In this document: positions 32,408 through 41,892 of the stretch, piece after piece
How the letters are laid out: every line of letters starts with the position of its first letter
How positions within the stretch are numbered: position 1 is the first letter of the stretch
Assembly (NCBI RefSeq): GCF_034347405.1
Contig: NZ_CP133778.1
Coordinates: forward strand, 1,922,001 to 1,986,000
Length of the DNA stretch: 64,000 bases
Direction: 5' to 3'
Source of the DNA: Pseudomonas sp. CCC3.1
Lineage (GTDB): Bacteria; Pseudomonadota; Gammaproteobacteria; Pseudomonadales; Pseudomonadaceae
Program-made: the position numbers and the translations under genes
Notes under the pieces: generated by a model
What the model saw: only the letters and a program-made list of their open reading frames with translations
What the model was told of the DNA's origin: nothing
Database searches by the model: none

Positions 32408-32755
32408 TTAAACGTGATATTCAAGGCCATACAAATCGCAATACTCGGCCCATTCCATCGCGGCCATTTGTGCCACTTCACGGTGGACTTCAAGGCGCTT
32501 GGCCTCGAATTCTTCGGCTGTTTCGGTGGTCAATTGCAGCGTTAACTCCCACGCGAAAAAGCCCAATCGCTCAGCTTCTGCTTCAAAGGCTTCGTTCAAG
32601 CGCTCTTGTCGATATTCCTGCATGGATTGGCCCACGGCGCGGGCGGCCAGTGGATTTAATTTTTCAAGTTCAGCAGCCAATTCCGGGTGTTCGGCAAGAA
32701 AACGATCAAGGGCTTTTTGATGATGAGGGTTAGGTTCGGTCACACAGGTCTCCAT
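32408..32755 (-). CDS. DUF6388-like hypothetical protein
   Basis: A 115-residue acidic, fully helical soluble protein (HQKALDRFLAEHPELAAELEKLNPLAARAVGQSM ... MAAMEWAEYCDLYGLEYHV). The pattern matches small Pseudomonas proteins that I associate with DUF6388, but the family name is from memory. Function unknown. It is transcribed alone, between the REP element and the AraC gene, in the same direction as the latter. Confidence 0.6.
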   Translation of the reverse strand: METCVTEPNPHHQKALDRFLAEHPELAAELEKLNPLAARAVGQSMQEYRQERLNEAFEAEAERLGFFAWELTLQLTTETAEEFEAKRLEVHREVAQMAAMEWAEYCDLYGLEYHV

Positions 32756-32801
32756 GTTCAGTAAGCGATAAGCACAGCGTAGACCTTACGCAGCAAAGGG
32801 T

Positions 32802-33713
32802 TCAGCGTCGCTCGTGCTGCTTGCGATAAGCGCCCGGCTGTACGCCGATGGCTTTGGTAAACGCCCGGGTAAAGGCGGCAATAGACTGATACCCGACCGC
32901 CCCACACACGTGTTCAACGGTGTGTCCGGTTTGTAACAACTGGCAGGCATGGCGCATGCGCAACGCCAGCAATACATGCCCCGGCGATTGCCCGGCCTGC
33001 TCACTAAAGCGTTTGAAAAACGCCGAGCGCGACATGCCCGTGCAGGCGGCCATGCTTTCGAGCGTCCAGGGCTGCTCGGGATGTTCGATCAGTTGCTCCA
33101 GCAAACTGGAAAATACCGGCTGGCGGGCCAGTGCCACCAACCCGCCCAAGTTCGGGTTATCACCGACTTGCTGGCGCAGCACGTACAGGAACAACAGGTG
33201 GCTCAGGCGTTCAAGCAATGACGAAGATGGCGCCGGGTTGCGTTGGCATTCGTCCAGAATCAGTTGGAACAATGTCCGCGCCGCGTGGGATGACGGGTCG
33301 TCAGCGCGCAAGATAATCCAGTCCGGCAGGGCCTCGATAATCAGCGACGACAACCCCGGTTGAAAGTGAAAGAAACCACACACCAACCCGACACCGTCTT
33401 CTGCCTGGTGGTCGAGCGCTTGCATGGTCTGGCGCGGCAACTGCGCGGCCACGCCGGGGTCTTGCGCGCTGGACAGCCGGTATTTCAAGTCGTGCAACAG
33501 AAACAGCGCATCCCCGGCGTTGAGATGCACGCCCGTGGTTTGCCCCTCTACATGCAGCCAACATTGGCCTTGCACGACCACATGAAAGCTGGCCCGGGCC
33601 AACCCTTCGGTGCTGCTGTGCCAGCCGCCACAATAGCGGCCCACGTGAAACAGGCTGGCATCCAGCTCAAGGCTTTCTAATAACCAATCGATTAGTGGGG
33701 TCGACGAAATCAT
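32802..33713 (-). CDS. AraC family transcriptional regulator
   Basis: A 303-residue regulator: N-terminal cupin-type effector domain (about residues 20-170, VVQGQCWLHVEGQTTGVHLNAGDALFLLHD) and C-terminal double helix-turn-helix (about 205-300, ending VCGAVGYQSIAAFTRAFTKAIGVQPGAYRK). It is divergent from the AhpD-like gene 101 bp away and most likely controls the AhpD-dehydrogenase-ABC gene cluster. Confidence 0.88.
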   Translation of the reverse strand: MISSTPLIDWLLESLELDASLFHVGRYCGGWHSSTEGLARASFHVVVQGQCWLHVEGQTTGVHLNAGDALFLLHDLKYRLSSAQDPGVAAQLPRQTMQALDHQAEDGVGLVCGFFHFQPGLSSLIIEALPDWIILRADDPSSHAARTLFQLILDECQRNPAPSSSLLERLSHLLFLYVLRQQVGDNPNLGGLVALARQPVFSSLLEQLIEHPEQPWTLESMAACTGMSRSAFFKRFSEQAGQSPGHVLLALRMRHACQLLQTGHTVEHVCGAVGYQSIAAFTRAFTKAIGVQPGAYRKQHERR

Positions 33714-33814
33714 CTAATGGAAACACTCAGGAGCAAGTAATCGCTACTTTAGAATATGGAATCAATTTTTTATAACCAACAGACTGTTTAGACACCTTAT
33801 GCAGGAGTCACCAC

Positions 33815-34372
33815 ATGTCTCGCGTCACCCTTCATACCCTGGAAACCGCCCCGCAAGCCGCCAAGGCATTCCTGGAAAACGCGCAAAAGAACTCAGGATT
33901 TATCCCTAATCTGCTGGGGATTCTAGCCAATGCGCCAGCGGCATTGGAAACCTATGTCACGGTTTCGGCGCTTAACGGCAAGGCTGAGCTAACGCTGGCA
34001 GAAAGGGAAGTGGTGCAGTTGATTGCGGCCACCCGCCATGGTTGCGACTTTTGTGTGGCAGGCCACACCGCCGTGGCGCAGAACAAGGCAAAACTGCCTG
34101 ACGAAGTGGTGACGGCATTGCGTGGGCAGACCCAATTGCCGGTTGAGCGACTCGAAGCGCTGGCCGCGTTCACCCGTGAAGTCATTGCCACCCGCGGCGA
34201 TGTCAGTGACGACACCTATGCAGCTTTCCAGGCGGCCGGTTTTACCGAAGGCCAGGCCCTGGAAGTGATTCTGGGCGTGAGCCTGGCAACCTTGTGCAAC
34301 TTTGCCAACGTCTTCGCGCGAACCCCGCTGAACCCAGAACTGGCGCGTTACAGCTGGGCCAAGGCTGAGTAA
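33815..34372 (+). CDS. AhpD-like carboxymuconolactone decarboxylase-fold protein
   Basis: A 185-residue alkylhydroperoxidase-like protein. The redox motif Cys-x2-Cys with a following His is in HGCDFCVAGHTAVA (about residue 75), and the start (RVTLHTLETAPQAAKAFLENAQKNSGFIPNLLG) matches the peroxidase-related subgroup. It probably reduces peroxides or protects a linked oxidative enzyme. It is the first gene of a cluster divergent from the AraC regulator. Confidence 0.88.
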   Translation: MSRVTLHTLETAPQAAKAFLENAQKNSGFIPNLLGILANAPAALETYVTVSALNGKAELTLAEREVVQLIAATRHGCDFCVAGHTAVAQNKAKLPDEVVTALRGQTQLPVERLEALAAFTREVIATRGDVSDDTYAAFQAAGFTEGQALEVILGVSLATLCNFANVFARTPLNPELARYSWAKAE

Positions 34373-34404
34373 TCAGCCCGCTGCGATTTTAAGGAGATAC
34401 CTAC

Positions 34405-35475
34405 ATGCTCGACCCTGTACTGAGTCATTGGCTGGAGGCCGAAGCCGAGGCGCTCGACCTGGGTCACAGCGACCCGCAGACCGTCTTGTCGCAGTTGGCG
34501 GCGGCCAATGTGTTGCGGGTCGGTGTCAGCCCGGCACTGGGCGGCAGCGGCGGCACGGTGGCGGATGCGCTGGAAGTGGTTGCCAATGTCGCTAGCCACT
34601 CGCTGGCGTCGGCGTTTGTGTTTTGGGGCCAGCGGGCCTTTATCGAATACGTGCTGCAAAGCCCGAATACGGCGTTGCGTGAGCGTTTGCTGCCCGATTT
34701 GTTAAGCGGCCAACTGGCCGGCGCCACCGGGTTGTCGAACGCCATGAAGTTCCTCTCGGGTGTCGAAGGCCTGCAAGTGCGGGCCCGCGCCCAAGCCAAT
34801 GGCTGGAGCCTGGAGGGGCGTTTGCACTGGGTGACCAATTTGCGCAAAAGCGGGTTTGTGGTTGCCGCTGCGATTGAGCGAGAGGAGGGCGGTGCGCCCT
34901 TTGTGTTGGCGATTCCTGATGCGCTGCCGGGCTTGAAGCGTTCGGCTGATCTGGCGTTGATGGGCTTGCAGTCGAGCAATACTGCGGCCATTGATTTGCA
35001 CGCCGTTCAGGTCGATGAGGCGTGGTTGCTGCACGACAATGCCAAAGTGTTTTTGCCCGCAGTGCGCCCGGCATTCTTGGGCTTGCAGTGCGCCATGGCG
35101 ATTGGTTTGGCGCGGCGCTCGCTCAAGGAAGCGCACGCTCATCTGCAAGGCCCGCGCTCGGGCTTGCTCGACCTGTTGCATGAACAGCAAGCCGAACTTG
35201 AAGGCCACGTCACCACGCTCAAGGCCGGGCTGCTTGACGGCCGTTTTCTACTGGACCCTGCGGCGTTGTTTAAAATCCGCATCGCCTTGGCCGATGCCAC
35301 TGCCAGTGCGCTGCAATTTGAACTGCAAGCCAGTGGCGGCAAGGCCTACCTGAGTGCTTACGGCAGCGCATTTGCACGGCGCTGGCGCGAGTCGGCCTTT
35401 GTGCCCATCGTGACCCCCAGCCTGGTGCAGTTACGGGCCGAGTTGCAGCGCCAAACCAGGGTCGACGCGCAATGA
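34405..35475 (+). CDS. Acyl-CoA-dehydrogenase-family flavoprotein
   Basis: A 356-residue member of the acyl-CoA dehydrogenase/flavin monooxygenase fold, somewhat short of the normal 380-400. Visible are the helical N-domain, LLSGQLAGATGLSNAMKFL near the middle-domain entry and a C-terminal helical bundle (FELQASGGKAYL). Relatives next to sulfonate-type ABC transporters are FMNH2-dependent monooxygenases such as SfnB/DszC-like enzymes, so a desulfurising or N-oxygenating role is possible. Its 3' end overlaps the ATPase gene (ATGA). Confidence 0.75.
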   Translation: MLDPVLSHWLEAEAEALDLGHSDPQTVLSQLAAANVLRVGVSPALGGSGGTVADALEVVANVASHSLASAFVFWGQRAFIEYVLQSPNTALRERLLPDLLSGQLAGATGLSNAMKFLSGVEGLQVRARAQANGWSLEGRLHWVTNLRKSGFVVAAAIEREEGGAPFVLAIPDALPGLKRSADLALMGLQSSNTAAIDLHAVQVDEAWLLHDNAKVFLPAVRPAFLGLQCAMAIGLARRSLKEAHAHLQGPRSGLLDLLHEQQAELEGHVTTLKAGLLDGRFLLDPAALFKIRIALADATASALQFELQASGGKAYLSAYGSAFARRWRESAFVPIVTPSLVQLRAELQRQTRVDAQ

Positions 35476-36320
35476 ACGCGGTGGTGCTTGAGGCTCGCCA
35501 TATCACGCTGGGTTATGCCCGTGACGCGGGGTGGCAGTCGGTGCTGGAAGGCTTTGACCTGCAACTGATGCCCGGTGAAGTGGTGTCGGTGCTCGGCCCC
35601 AGCGGCGTCGGTAAATCCAGCTTGCTGCGGGTACTGGCTGGTTTGCAGACTGCCCATTCCGGCAGCGTCAGCGTGCTGGGCCAGCCATTGACGGCGCCGC
35701 ACCCACGGGTCGCGGTGGCCTTTCAAGACCCCAGTTTGCTGCCGTGGCTGAGCCTTGAAAGCAATGTGGCTTTTGGCCTGGATTTCGCTCGCCAACCCAC
35801 AGTGTCCAGCGCCGAGCGCAAGGCCCGGGTAGATCAAGCCATTATTGAAGTGGGCTTGCAGCACGCTCGCGGTCAATACCCGGCGCAATTGTCTGGCGGC
35901 ATGGCGCAGCGGGTCGCGCTGGCGCGGTGCCTGGCGCGCCAACCTCACGTGCTGTTGCTCGACGAACCCTTTGGCGCGCTGGACGAAGTGACCCGCGCCG
36001 ACATGCAACACCTGTTGCTGAAAGTGATTGCGCGGCACAACACGGCCGCGCTGTTGATCACCCATGACATTGACGAAGCCCTGTTACTCAGTGACCGAAT
36101 CCTGCTACTGGGCCACAGCCCGGCGCACACGGTGGGTGAGTGGCGCATTGATCTGGCGCAGCCGCGCGAAGAACGGATTGATGAACTGGGCGCTTTACGC
36201 ATCGAGATTCTTAAAACCCTTCGGCGGGCGAGCCGCACACCTGACGCTGTTATTGACCCCTTGCCCGACTCGCTGGAGCGTGAACATGTGCCTGGACGAC
36301 TTCACTCACACACGACGTGA
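35472..36320 (+). CDS. ABC importer ATPase (nitrate/sulfonate/taurine type)
   Basis: A 282-residue SsuB/TauB/NrtD-like ATPase: Walker A GPSGVGKSS, Q-loop FQDPSLLPWL, signature LSGGMAQR, Walker B VLLLDEPFGALD, switch His in LITHDIDEAL. It overlaps the dehydrogenase gene by 4 bp and the binding-protein gene by 35 bp. It energises import by the permease at 37482. Confidence 0.9.
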   Translation: MNAVVLEARHITLGYARDAGWQSVLEGFDLQLMPGEVVSVLGPSGVGKSSLLRVLAGLQTAHSGSVSVLGQPLTAPHPRVAVAFQDPSLLPWLSLESNVAFGLDFARQPTVSSAERKARVDQAIIEVGLQHARGQYPAQLSGGMAQRVALARCLARQPHVLLLDEPFGALDEVTRADMQHLLLKVIARHNTAALLITHDIDEALLLSDRILLLGHSPAHTVGEWRIDLAQPREERIDELGALRIEILKTLRRASRTPDAVIDPLPDSLEREHVPGRLHSHTT

Positions 36321-37485
36321 CATTTTAAAACTCAGCGCCATGCTGACTGCGGCAGGCGCCTTGCCAATGCTGGCGAGCCTGCAAGCGCGGGCCGCTGCCG
36401 AGCCGGATGCGCCCGTACGCATTGGCTATCTGCCCATCACCGACGCCACGCCATTACTGGTGGCGCACAACAATGGCCTGTTCGAAGCCGAAGGCATCAA
36501 GGCCGAGCGACCGGTGCTATTGCGCAGTTGGGCACAGGTGATCGAGGCGTTCATCTCGGGGCAGGTTAACGTCATTCATCTGTTGTCGCCGATGACGGTG
36601 TGGGCCCGCTATGGCAGCAAAGTGCCGGCCAAAGTCGTGGCCTGGAACCATGTCGGGGGCTCGGGGCTGACCGTTGCGCCGGGTATTCGCGAGGTTAAAC
36701 AACTGGGCGGGCAATCGGTGGCGATCCCGTTCTGGTACTCGATCCACAATGTGGTGGTGCAACAGTTGTTTCGTGACAACGGCTTGCAACCGGTCACGCG
36801 CCCGGTCAACAGCCCGTTGGCGGCCAACGAGGTCAACCTGGTGGTGATGCCGCCTTCGGACATGCCCCCTGCGCTGGCCACCCAGCGTATTGCCGGTTAC
36901 ATCGTGGCAGAGCCTTTCAATGCCCTGGCCGAAGACCTCAAGGTCGGTCGCGTGCAGCGTTTTACCGGGGACATGTGGCGCAACCACGCATGCTGCGTGG
37001 TGTTTATGCACGAGCACGACTTGAATAATCGCCCTGAGTGGTCGCAAAAGGTCGTGAATGCCATCGTCAAGGCGCAGCTCTGGACCCGCGACAACCGCGA
37101 GCAGGCGGCCAAGTTGCTGGCCAAGGACGGCGACAACCGCTACACCCCGCACAGTTCGCAGGTATTGCAACGCGTGCTGGCGCCAGCCGCCACTGAGCGT
37201 ACGGGCTATGAAAACGACGGCGCCATTCAACACGCGAACTGGGACGAACAGCGCATCGACTTTCAGCCTTATCCCTTCCCGAGCTACACCGAAGCATTGG
37301 TGACGCGCCTCAAGCACACGCTGATTCAGGGGGATAACGGTTTTCTGGCTGATCTTGACCCCGCGCACGTGGCGCAAGATCTGGTGGATGACCGCTTTGT
37401 CAAAAACAGCATTGCCAGCGTCGGCGGCCTGAAAGCCTTCGGCCTGCCCGAGAGCTTTACGCGCACTGAGGAGTTTGGCTTTTGA
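36286..37485 (+). CDS. ABC importer binding protein (NrtA/SsuA-like), Tat signal
   Basis: A 399-residue periplasmic binding protein. The N-terminus carries a twin-arginine signal (TRRDILKLSAMLTAAGALPML), unusual among SsuA proteins but common in the NrtA/CmpA group. The body starts VRIGYLPITDATPLLVAHNNGLF, the NMT1/NrtA pattern. The ATG at 36286 has GGAG 7 nt ahead and lies inside the 3' end of the ATPase gene. Substrate could be a sulfonate, nitrate-like anion or a cyclic amine. Confidence 0.85.
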   Translation: MCLDDFTHTRRDILKLSAMLTAAGALPMLASLQARAAAEPDAPVRIGYLPITDATPLLVAHNNGLFEAEGIKAERPVLLRSWAQVIEAFISGQVNVIHLLSPMTVWARYGSKVPAKVVAWNHVGGSGLTVAPGIREVKQLGGQSVAIPFWYSIHNVVVQQLFRDNGLQPVTRPVNSPLAANEVNLVVMPPSDMPPALATQRIAGYIVAEPFNALAEDLKVGRVQRFTGDMWRNHACCVVFMHEHDLNNRPEWSQKVVNAIVKAQLWTRDNREQAAKLLAKDGDNRYTPHSSQVLQRVLAPAATERTGYENDGAIQHANWDEQRIDFQPYPFPSYTEALVTRLKHTLIQGDNGFLADLDPAHVAQDLVDDRFVKNSIASVGGLKAFGLPESFTRTEEFGF

Positions 37486-38249
37486 AAACGCCCACACCTT
37501 CACTCAAGCGCCAATGGGTGCTCGGTTTAGCCGGATTGCTGAGCCTGCTGCTCTTGTGGTGGTTGGGCATTGAAGTGTTCGGCAGCGCACAGGGGCTTTC
37601 GGCGCGTTTCTCGCCGCAGGCCACCTTCGCCAGCCTGATCGAGCTGTTGGGCAGTGCGCAGCTTTACGACAACGTTTGGGTGAGTTTGAAGCGGATCGTG
37701 TTCAGTCTGTTGCTCGCGCTGTTGATCGGCGTGCCGCTGGGTTTGCTGATTGGCGGCTCCCGCAACCTTGAAGCGGCAACCACCCCGGCGTTCCAGTTTT
37801 TACGCATGATTTCGCCGCTGTCGTGGATGCCGGTGGTGGTGATGCTGATGGGCGTGGGCGATCAACCTATCTACTTTTTGCTGACGTTTGCCGCCGTGTG
37901 GCCGATTGTGCTCAACACCATCGCCGGGGTGCGTCAGTTGGACCCGCGCTGGCTGCAATTGAGCCGTAGCTTGAGCGCTACCCGTTGGGAAACCATGCGC
38001 CGGGTGATTTTGCCCGGCGTGCTGGGGCACGTGCTGACGGGGGTGCGACTGTCGATCGGAATTCTATGGATCGTGCTGGTGCCCTGCGAAATGCTCGGGG
38101 TGAGCGCAGGCCTGGGCTACTTCATTCTGGACACGCGCGACCGGCTGGCGTATTCCGAGTTAATGGCCATGGTGGTGCTGATTGGTCTGCTCGGCTTTGC
38201 TCTGGACGCGTTCGCACGCAGCTTGCACCGGCGTTGGGTGCATGCATAA
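37482..38249 (+). CDS. ABC importer permease (SsuC/TauC type)
   Basis: A 255-residue inner-membrane permease with six helices and the BPD_transp_1 coupling segment (LDPRWLQLSRSLSATRWETMRRVILPGVLGHVLTGVR). ATGA overlap with the binding-protein gene. It completes an ATPase / binding protein / permease set that follows the AhpD-like and dehydrogenase genes. Confidence 0.9.
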   Translation: MKTPTPSLKRQWVLGLAGLLSLLLLWWLGIEVFGSAQGLSARFSPQATFASLIELLGSAQLYDNVWVSLKRIVFSLLLALLIGVPLGLLIGGSRNLEAATTPAFQFLRMISPLSWMPVVVMLMGVGDQPIYFLLTFAAVWPIVLNTIAGVRQLDPRWLQLSRSLSATRWETMRRVILPGVLGHVLTGVRLSIGILWIVLVPCEMLGVSAGLGYFILDTRDRLAYSELMAMVVLIGLLGFALDAFARSLHRRWVHA

Positions 38250-38258
38250 ACGTGCAGG

Positions 38259-38519
38259 CTAGCTCTCGGTGAGTTGGCCGTTCTCGGAAACCGTTGAAAT
38301 GTTGTCGACTGAATGCAACGTGTGGCGCTGCGTGATGATGTACAGCACGTCGGCGCCGATCAACGTGATGGCGGCCAGGTAATCTGCGCGGGGCAAACTC
38401 AGGTTCCGCTCATAACAGCTTTGCGCATAGCGCCCGACACCACCGGCTGTCGCGAAACGCTCTTGCGTCAGCTTCAGGCGCAGACGTTCTTGTCTTAATC
38501 GTGATCCGTATGTGCTCAT
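38259..38519 (-). CDS. XRE-type helix-turn-helix protein
   Basis: An 86-residue protein with a single HTH_3 domain (STYGSRLRQERLRLKLTQERFATAGGVGRYAQSCYERNLSLP) followed by a short beta-rich tail (GADVLYIITQRH). Similar small repressors are found in Pseudomonas prophage remnants. It converges with the permease gene, 9 bp apart. The ATG at 38519 is preferred over an upstream TTG. The target is unknown. Confidence 0.75.
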   Translation of the reverse strand: MSTYGSRLRQERLRLKLTQERFATAGGVGRYAQSCYERNLSLPRADYLAAITLIGADVLYIITQRHTLHSVDNISTVSENGQLTES

Positions 38520-38674
38520 AGCTGTGGCCCAAGACAACCAAAAATGTCACGAAAAAGAGTAATTCAAGTAGTGAAATAGGGGAAGAGTGAGAGTCAGAAA
38601 TGCCCATGAGAATGTAGGGCGTTTACTGTGAGGGGGGCAGGAGACGTTGTCGTCATCCTGCCTGCCAGCGCGGT

Positions 38675-40060
38675 TTATGCTGCCGGGTTTTTCTCTGTTT
38701 CTGGCAGGAACCAGTTCAGCAGCAGGGCGCAGATACCGCCTGTGGCCACACCGGACTCCAGCACGTTACGCAAGGCGGCGGGCATATGGGCCAGGAACTC
38801 AGGCACTTGCGACACACCGAGGCCCAAGGCCAGCGACACGGCAATAATCAGCAGCGCGCGACGGTCTAGGTGAATACTCGCCAAAATATTGATCCCCGAG
38901 GCAGCCACTGCGCCGAACATCACCATGGCTGCACCGCCCAGCACGGGCTCAGGCACCGCCTGGATCGCACCGGCCACGCTTGGGAACAGGCCCAGCAGAA
39001 TCAACATGCCGGCAATCCAGACACCGATATGACGGCTGGCAATCCCGGTCAGCTGAATCACGCCGTTGTTCTGAGCAAAAATTGAGCTGGGGAAGGTATT
39101 GAACACGCCCGCCAGCAACGAGTTGGCGCCGTTGACCAATACGCCGCCCTTGATGCGCTGCATCCACACCGGGCCTTCAACGGGCTGGCGCGAGACCTTG
39201 CTGGTGGCGGTCACGTCGCCAATCGCTTCCAACGAAGTCACCAGGTAAATCACCAGCATGGGGATGAACAAAGCCCACGAAAAGCCCAAGCCAAAGTGCA
39301 GGGGCATGGGCACCTGAAACACTTCAGCCTGATGCATGCCGGTGAAGTCCAGACGGCCCAGATAGCCCGCCAGCGCGTAGCCGACGGCCAGAGCGATGAC
39401 GATGGCGCAACTGCGCATCCACACCAGCGGGATGCGATTGAGGACCACAATAATCGCCAGCACCACGCCAGACAGCATCAGGTTTTCGCCATTGGCAAAG
39501 GTGCCGTTGGCCATGGCGCTGAAACCGCCGCCCATGCTGATCAGGCCGACTTTAATCAGCGTCAGGCCAATCATCAGCACCACGATCCCGGTGACCAGCG
39601 GGGTGATCATGCGTTTTACAAACGGCAAGACCCGCGAGATACCCATCTCGACAAACGAGCCCGCAATCACCACGCCGAAAATCGCTGCCATCACGCCTTC
39701 AACCGGCGTGCCTTGCTTGACCATCAACGCGCCGCCTGCGATCAGTGGGCCGACAAAGTTGAAACTGGTGCCCTGCACAATCAACAGCCCGGCGCCGAAC
39801 GGGCCGAAACGCTTGCACTGAACAAAGGTGGCGATGCCGGAAATTACCAGCGACATCGACACGATCAGGTTGGTGTCGCGGCTCGACACCCCGAGCGCCT
39901 GACAAATCAGCAGGCCGGGCGTGACGATTGGCACAATGATGGCCAGCAGGTGTTGCAGCGCTGCCAGAAAGCCGATCCACGGCTTGGGACGATCTTCAAG
40001 GCCAAAGACCAGTTCGCTGGTCTGGGACTCGGCTTCATGCGGTGTGTTGGGAGAGGTCAT
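38675..40060 (-). CDS. NCS2-family nucleobase:cation symporter
   Basis: A 461-residue transporter with fourteen predicted helices. It begins FGLEDRPKPWIGFLAALQHLLAIIVPIVTPGLLI and contains the NCS2 signature QNNGVIQLTGIASR near residue 330. This pattern fits the xanthine/uric acid branch (XanQ/UacT) better than uracil permease. It imports a purine or uric acid by proton symport. Monocistronic, divergent from the UbiB-family gene. Confidence 0.88.
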   Translation of the reverse strand: MTSPNTPHEAESQTSELVFGLEDRPKPWIGFLAALQHLLAIIVPIVTPGLLICQALGVSSRDTNLIVSMSLVISGIATFVQCKRFGPFGAGLLIVQGTSFNFVGPLIAGGALMVKQGTPVEGVMAAIFGVVIAGSFVEMGISRVLPFVKRMITPLVTGIVVLMIGLTLIKVGLISMGGGFSAMANGTFANGENLMLSGVVLAIIVVLNRIPLVWMRSCAIVIALAVGYALAGYLGRLDFTGMHQAEVFQVPMPLHFGLGFSWALFIPMLVIYLVTSLEAIGDVTATSKVSRQPVEGPVWMQRIKGGVLVNGANSLLAGVFNTFPSSIFAQNNGVIQLTGIASRHIGVWIAGMLILLGLFPSVAGAIQAVPEPVLGGAAMVMFGAVAASGINILASIHLDRRALLIIAVSLALGLGVSQVPEFLAHMPAALRNVLESGVATGGICALLLNWFLPETEKNPAA

Positions 40061-40244
40061 GGCGAGCGCCCTGGAAAAAAGAGCGCGATTCTACTGGTGT
40101 TAGGCCACCACGCCCAGTGTTTGCTTGCACAGGCTTTCGTTGTGAGCGCAGGCGAACTTAAATCAATCGAATGATCAGGGCCTGCTGCTGTCGCAGTTAA
40201 AGGCTCGAACGGGCACACAGCAGCACTTTAAAAGGACGTTATTC

Positions 40245-41888
40245 ATGCTTGAACCCACCTGGACTGCCTTGAAACATCACCGCCGGCTACAGCACATTGT
40301 GGCGACCCTGGTGCGCTTTGGCGCGCAGGATGTGTTAATCCGGCTCGGTTTGGGGCGCTTGCTGGCGGAGGTGAATGCCGAGCCCGGCGAGTCGTTGCCC
40401 GCCACTGTCCCGCAACGGGTGCGCATGGCACTGGAAACACTGGGGCCAACGTTTATCAAGTGCGGGCAGATACTGGCGAGCCGCAGTGACATCTTGTCGG
40501 CGCAGTGGGTTGATGAGTTGCAAGCCTTGCACAGTCAGGCCTCGACCTTGCCGTGGGCTGAGCTGGAGGCGCAGGTGCTGGAGGATTTGGGCTGCGCGCT
40601 GGATCAGGTCTTTGCCGAATTCGACACCCAGCCCTTGGCGGCCGCTTCGATGGCGCAGGTGTATCGAGCGCGCCTGCTCAGCGGCGAAGCCGTGGTGGTC
40701 AAAGTTCAGCGCCCCGGCTTGCGCAGACAAATGACCGCCGACTTGCAGTTGCTTGAAAGCGTGGCGCAGTTGGTTGAGCAGAACGAGGCGCTGGCGCTGT
40801 ATCAACCGCGCCAGATGGTCCGGCAATTGGCCCGGGCGATGCTCGAAGAGCTGGACTTCACCCAGGAAGGGCAAAACTGCGACAGCGTGGCGCAACATTT
40901 TGCGCAGACCCCGCACATCGTGATTCCACGCATTTACTGGGCTTTCAGCAGTCAGCGCTTGCTGGTACAGGCATTTCTGCCGAGTTATACGCCGCTGGCG
41001 CGTGGCGCCTTGATTGCCCAAGGGCTTGACCCGAGCCTGCTGGCCCAGCGTGGGGCGCAGGCGTTTATCAAAATGTTGCTCGAAGATGGCCTGTTTCATG
41101 GCGACCCGCACCCCGGCAACTTGCGGGCAATGAGCGATAACCGTGTCGGCTTTATCGACTTCGGTATGGTCGGACGCCTCGACGAGCGGCGTCGGCTCGA
41201 AGTCATGAGCTTTATGCGGGCCTTGACCGAGGGCAGCAGCGAGACCCTGATTGGCGTATTGATCGACTGGAGCGGCGAGCGGGTGCAAGACCTGTCGCTG
41301 ATCGAACAGGCCGCCCGCGAATACATGGCGCGCCATACGGGCGGGCCGTTGAAAATGAGCGCCTTGATTACTGATTTCCTGGGGTTGATTCGTGATTACC
41401 GCCTGCAACTGCCCGCGGATTTGTTGGTGTTGTTCAAAGCGCTGATCACCGCTGATGGCGTGTTGACCCAACTGGACCCGGACCTTGATCTGGTGGCGAC
41501 GGCCAAGCCTGCGGTCGAGAAAATGCTGCGTGAACAGTTCGACTGGAAGGCCGCCAAGCGCTTAGGCATCGAGGGTCTGCAAGTGGGGCAAGGGTTATTG
41601 GCGGACTTGCCAAAACTGACGCGCTTGATGGTGCACCGGCTCAAACATGGCGTGCTCGACCTTAAGGTTGATATGCCGGGGCTGGAGCGTCTGGAGCGTT
41701 CCCTGCGACTGGCGTCGACCCGACTGTCGCTGGCGTTGCTGATCAGCGCGCTGCTGATTGCCTTCGGCCCGCAAATCGCTGCCGCCGGGCCCGTGTGGCA
41801 AGGCTTGTCGGCCGTCGGCTGGTTGGCCGGGATTGCCACGTTGGGAGGTTTGCTGGCGTTTTTATGGAGCCTGTTTAAAGGCCCGTAA
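40245..41888 (+). CDS. ABC1/UbiB-family atypical kinase
   Basis: A 547-residue protein of the ABC1/ADCK family. The family KxGQ motif (FIKCGQILASRSDI), the alanine-rich loop (AAASMAQVYRA), Lys in VVVKVQRPG, catalytic FHGDPHPGNL and the metal-binding IDFGMVG are all present. Two C-terminal membrane helices anchor it (LALLISALLIAFG and VGWLAGIATLGGLLAFLWSLF). UbiB supports ubiquinone synthesis. The genuine ubiB usually sits with ubiE/ubiJ, so this copy is probably a paralogue for lipid or quinone metabolism. Confidence 0.85.
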   Translation: MLEPTWTALKHHRRLQHIVATLVRFGAQDVLIRLGLGRLLAEVNAEPGESLPATVPQRVRMALETLGPTFIKCGQILASRSDILSAQWVDELQALHSQASTLPWAELEAQVLEDLGCALDQVFAEFDTQPLAAASMAQVYRARLLSGEAVVVKVQRPGLRRQMTADLQLLESVAQLVEQNEALALYQPRQMVRQLARAMLEELDFTQEGQNCDSVAQHFAQTPHIVIPRIYWAFSSQRLLVQAFLPSYTPLARGALIAQGLDPSLLAQRGAQAFIKMLLEDGLFHGDPHPGNLRAMSDNRVGFIDFGMVGRLDERRRLEVMSFMRALTEGSSETLIGVLIDWSGERVQDLSLIEQAAREYMARHTGGPLKMSALITDFLGLIRDYRLQLPADLLVLFKALITADGVLTQLDPDLDLVATAKPAVEKMLREQFDWKAAKRLGIEGLQVGQGLLADLPKLTRLMVHRLKHGVLDLKVDMPGLERLERSLRLASTRLSLALLISALLIAFGPQIAAAGPVWQGLSAVGWLAGIATLGGLLAFLWSLFKGP

Positions 41889-41892
41889 TGAT

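Noticed and set aside
40335..41471. Long open frame on the minus strand opposite the UbiB-family gene
   Set aside because: It lies wholly opposite a well-supported gene, has low-complexity Gln/His/Arg-rich translation and no RBS; G/C-rich coding DNA produces such shadows. The same holds for the long frames opposite the Zn-dehydrogenase (15408-16376), the ABC binding proteins (28365-29099, 36517-37503) and the nucleobase permease (39296-40174).
40245..41888. Assigning this gene as the ubiquinone gene ubiB
   Set aside because: The canonical ubiB neighbours (ubiE, ubiJ) are absent and the protein could be a paralogue; only the family is called.
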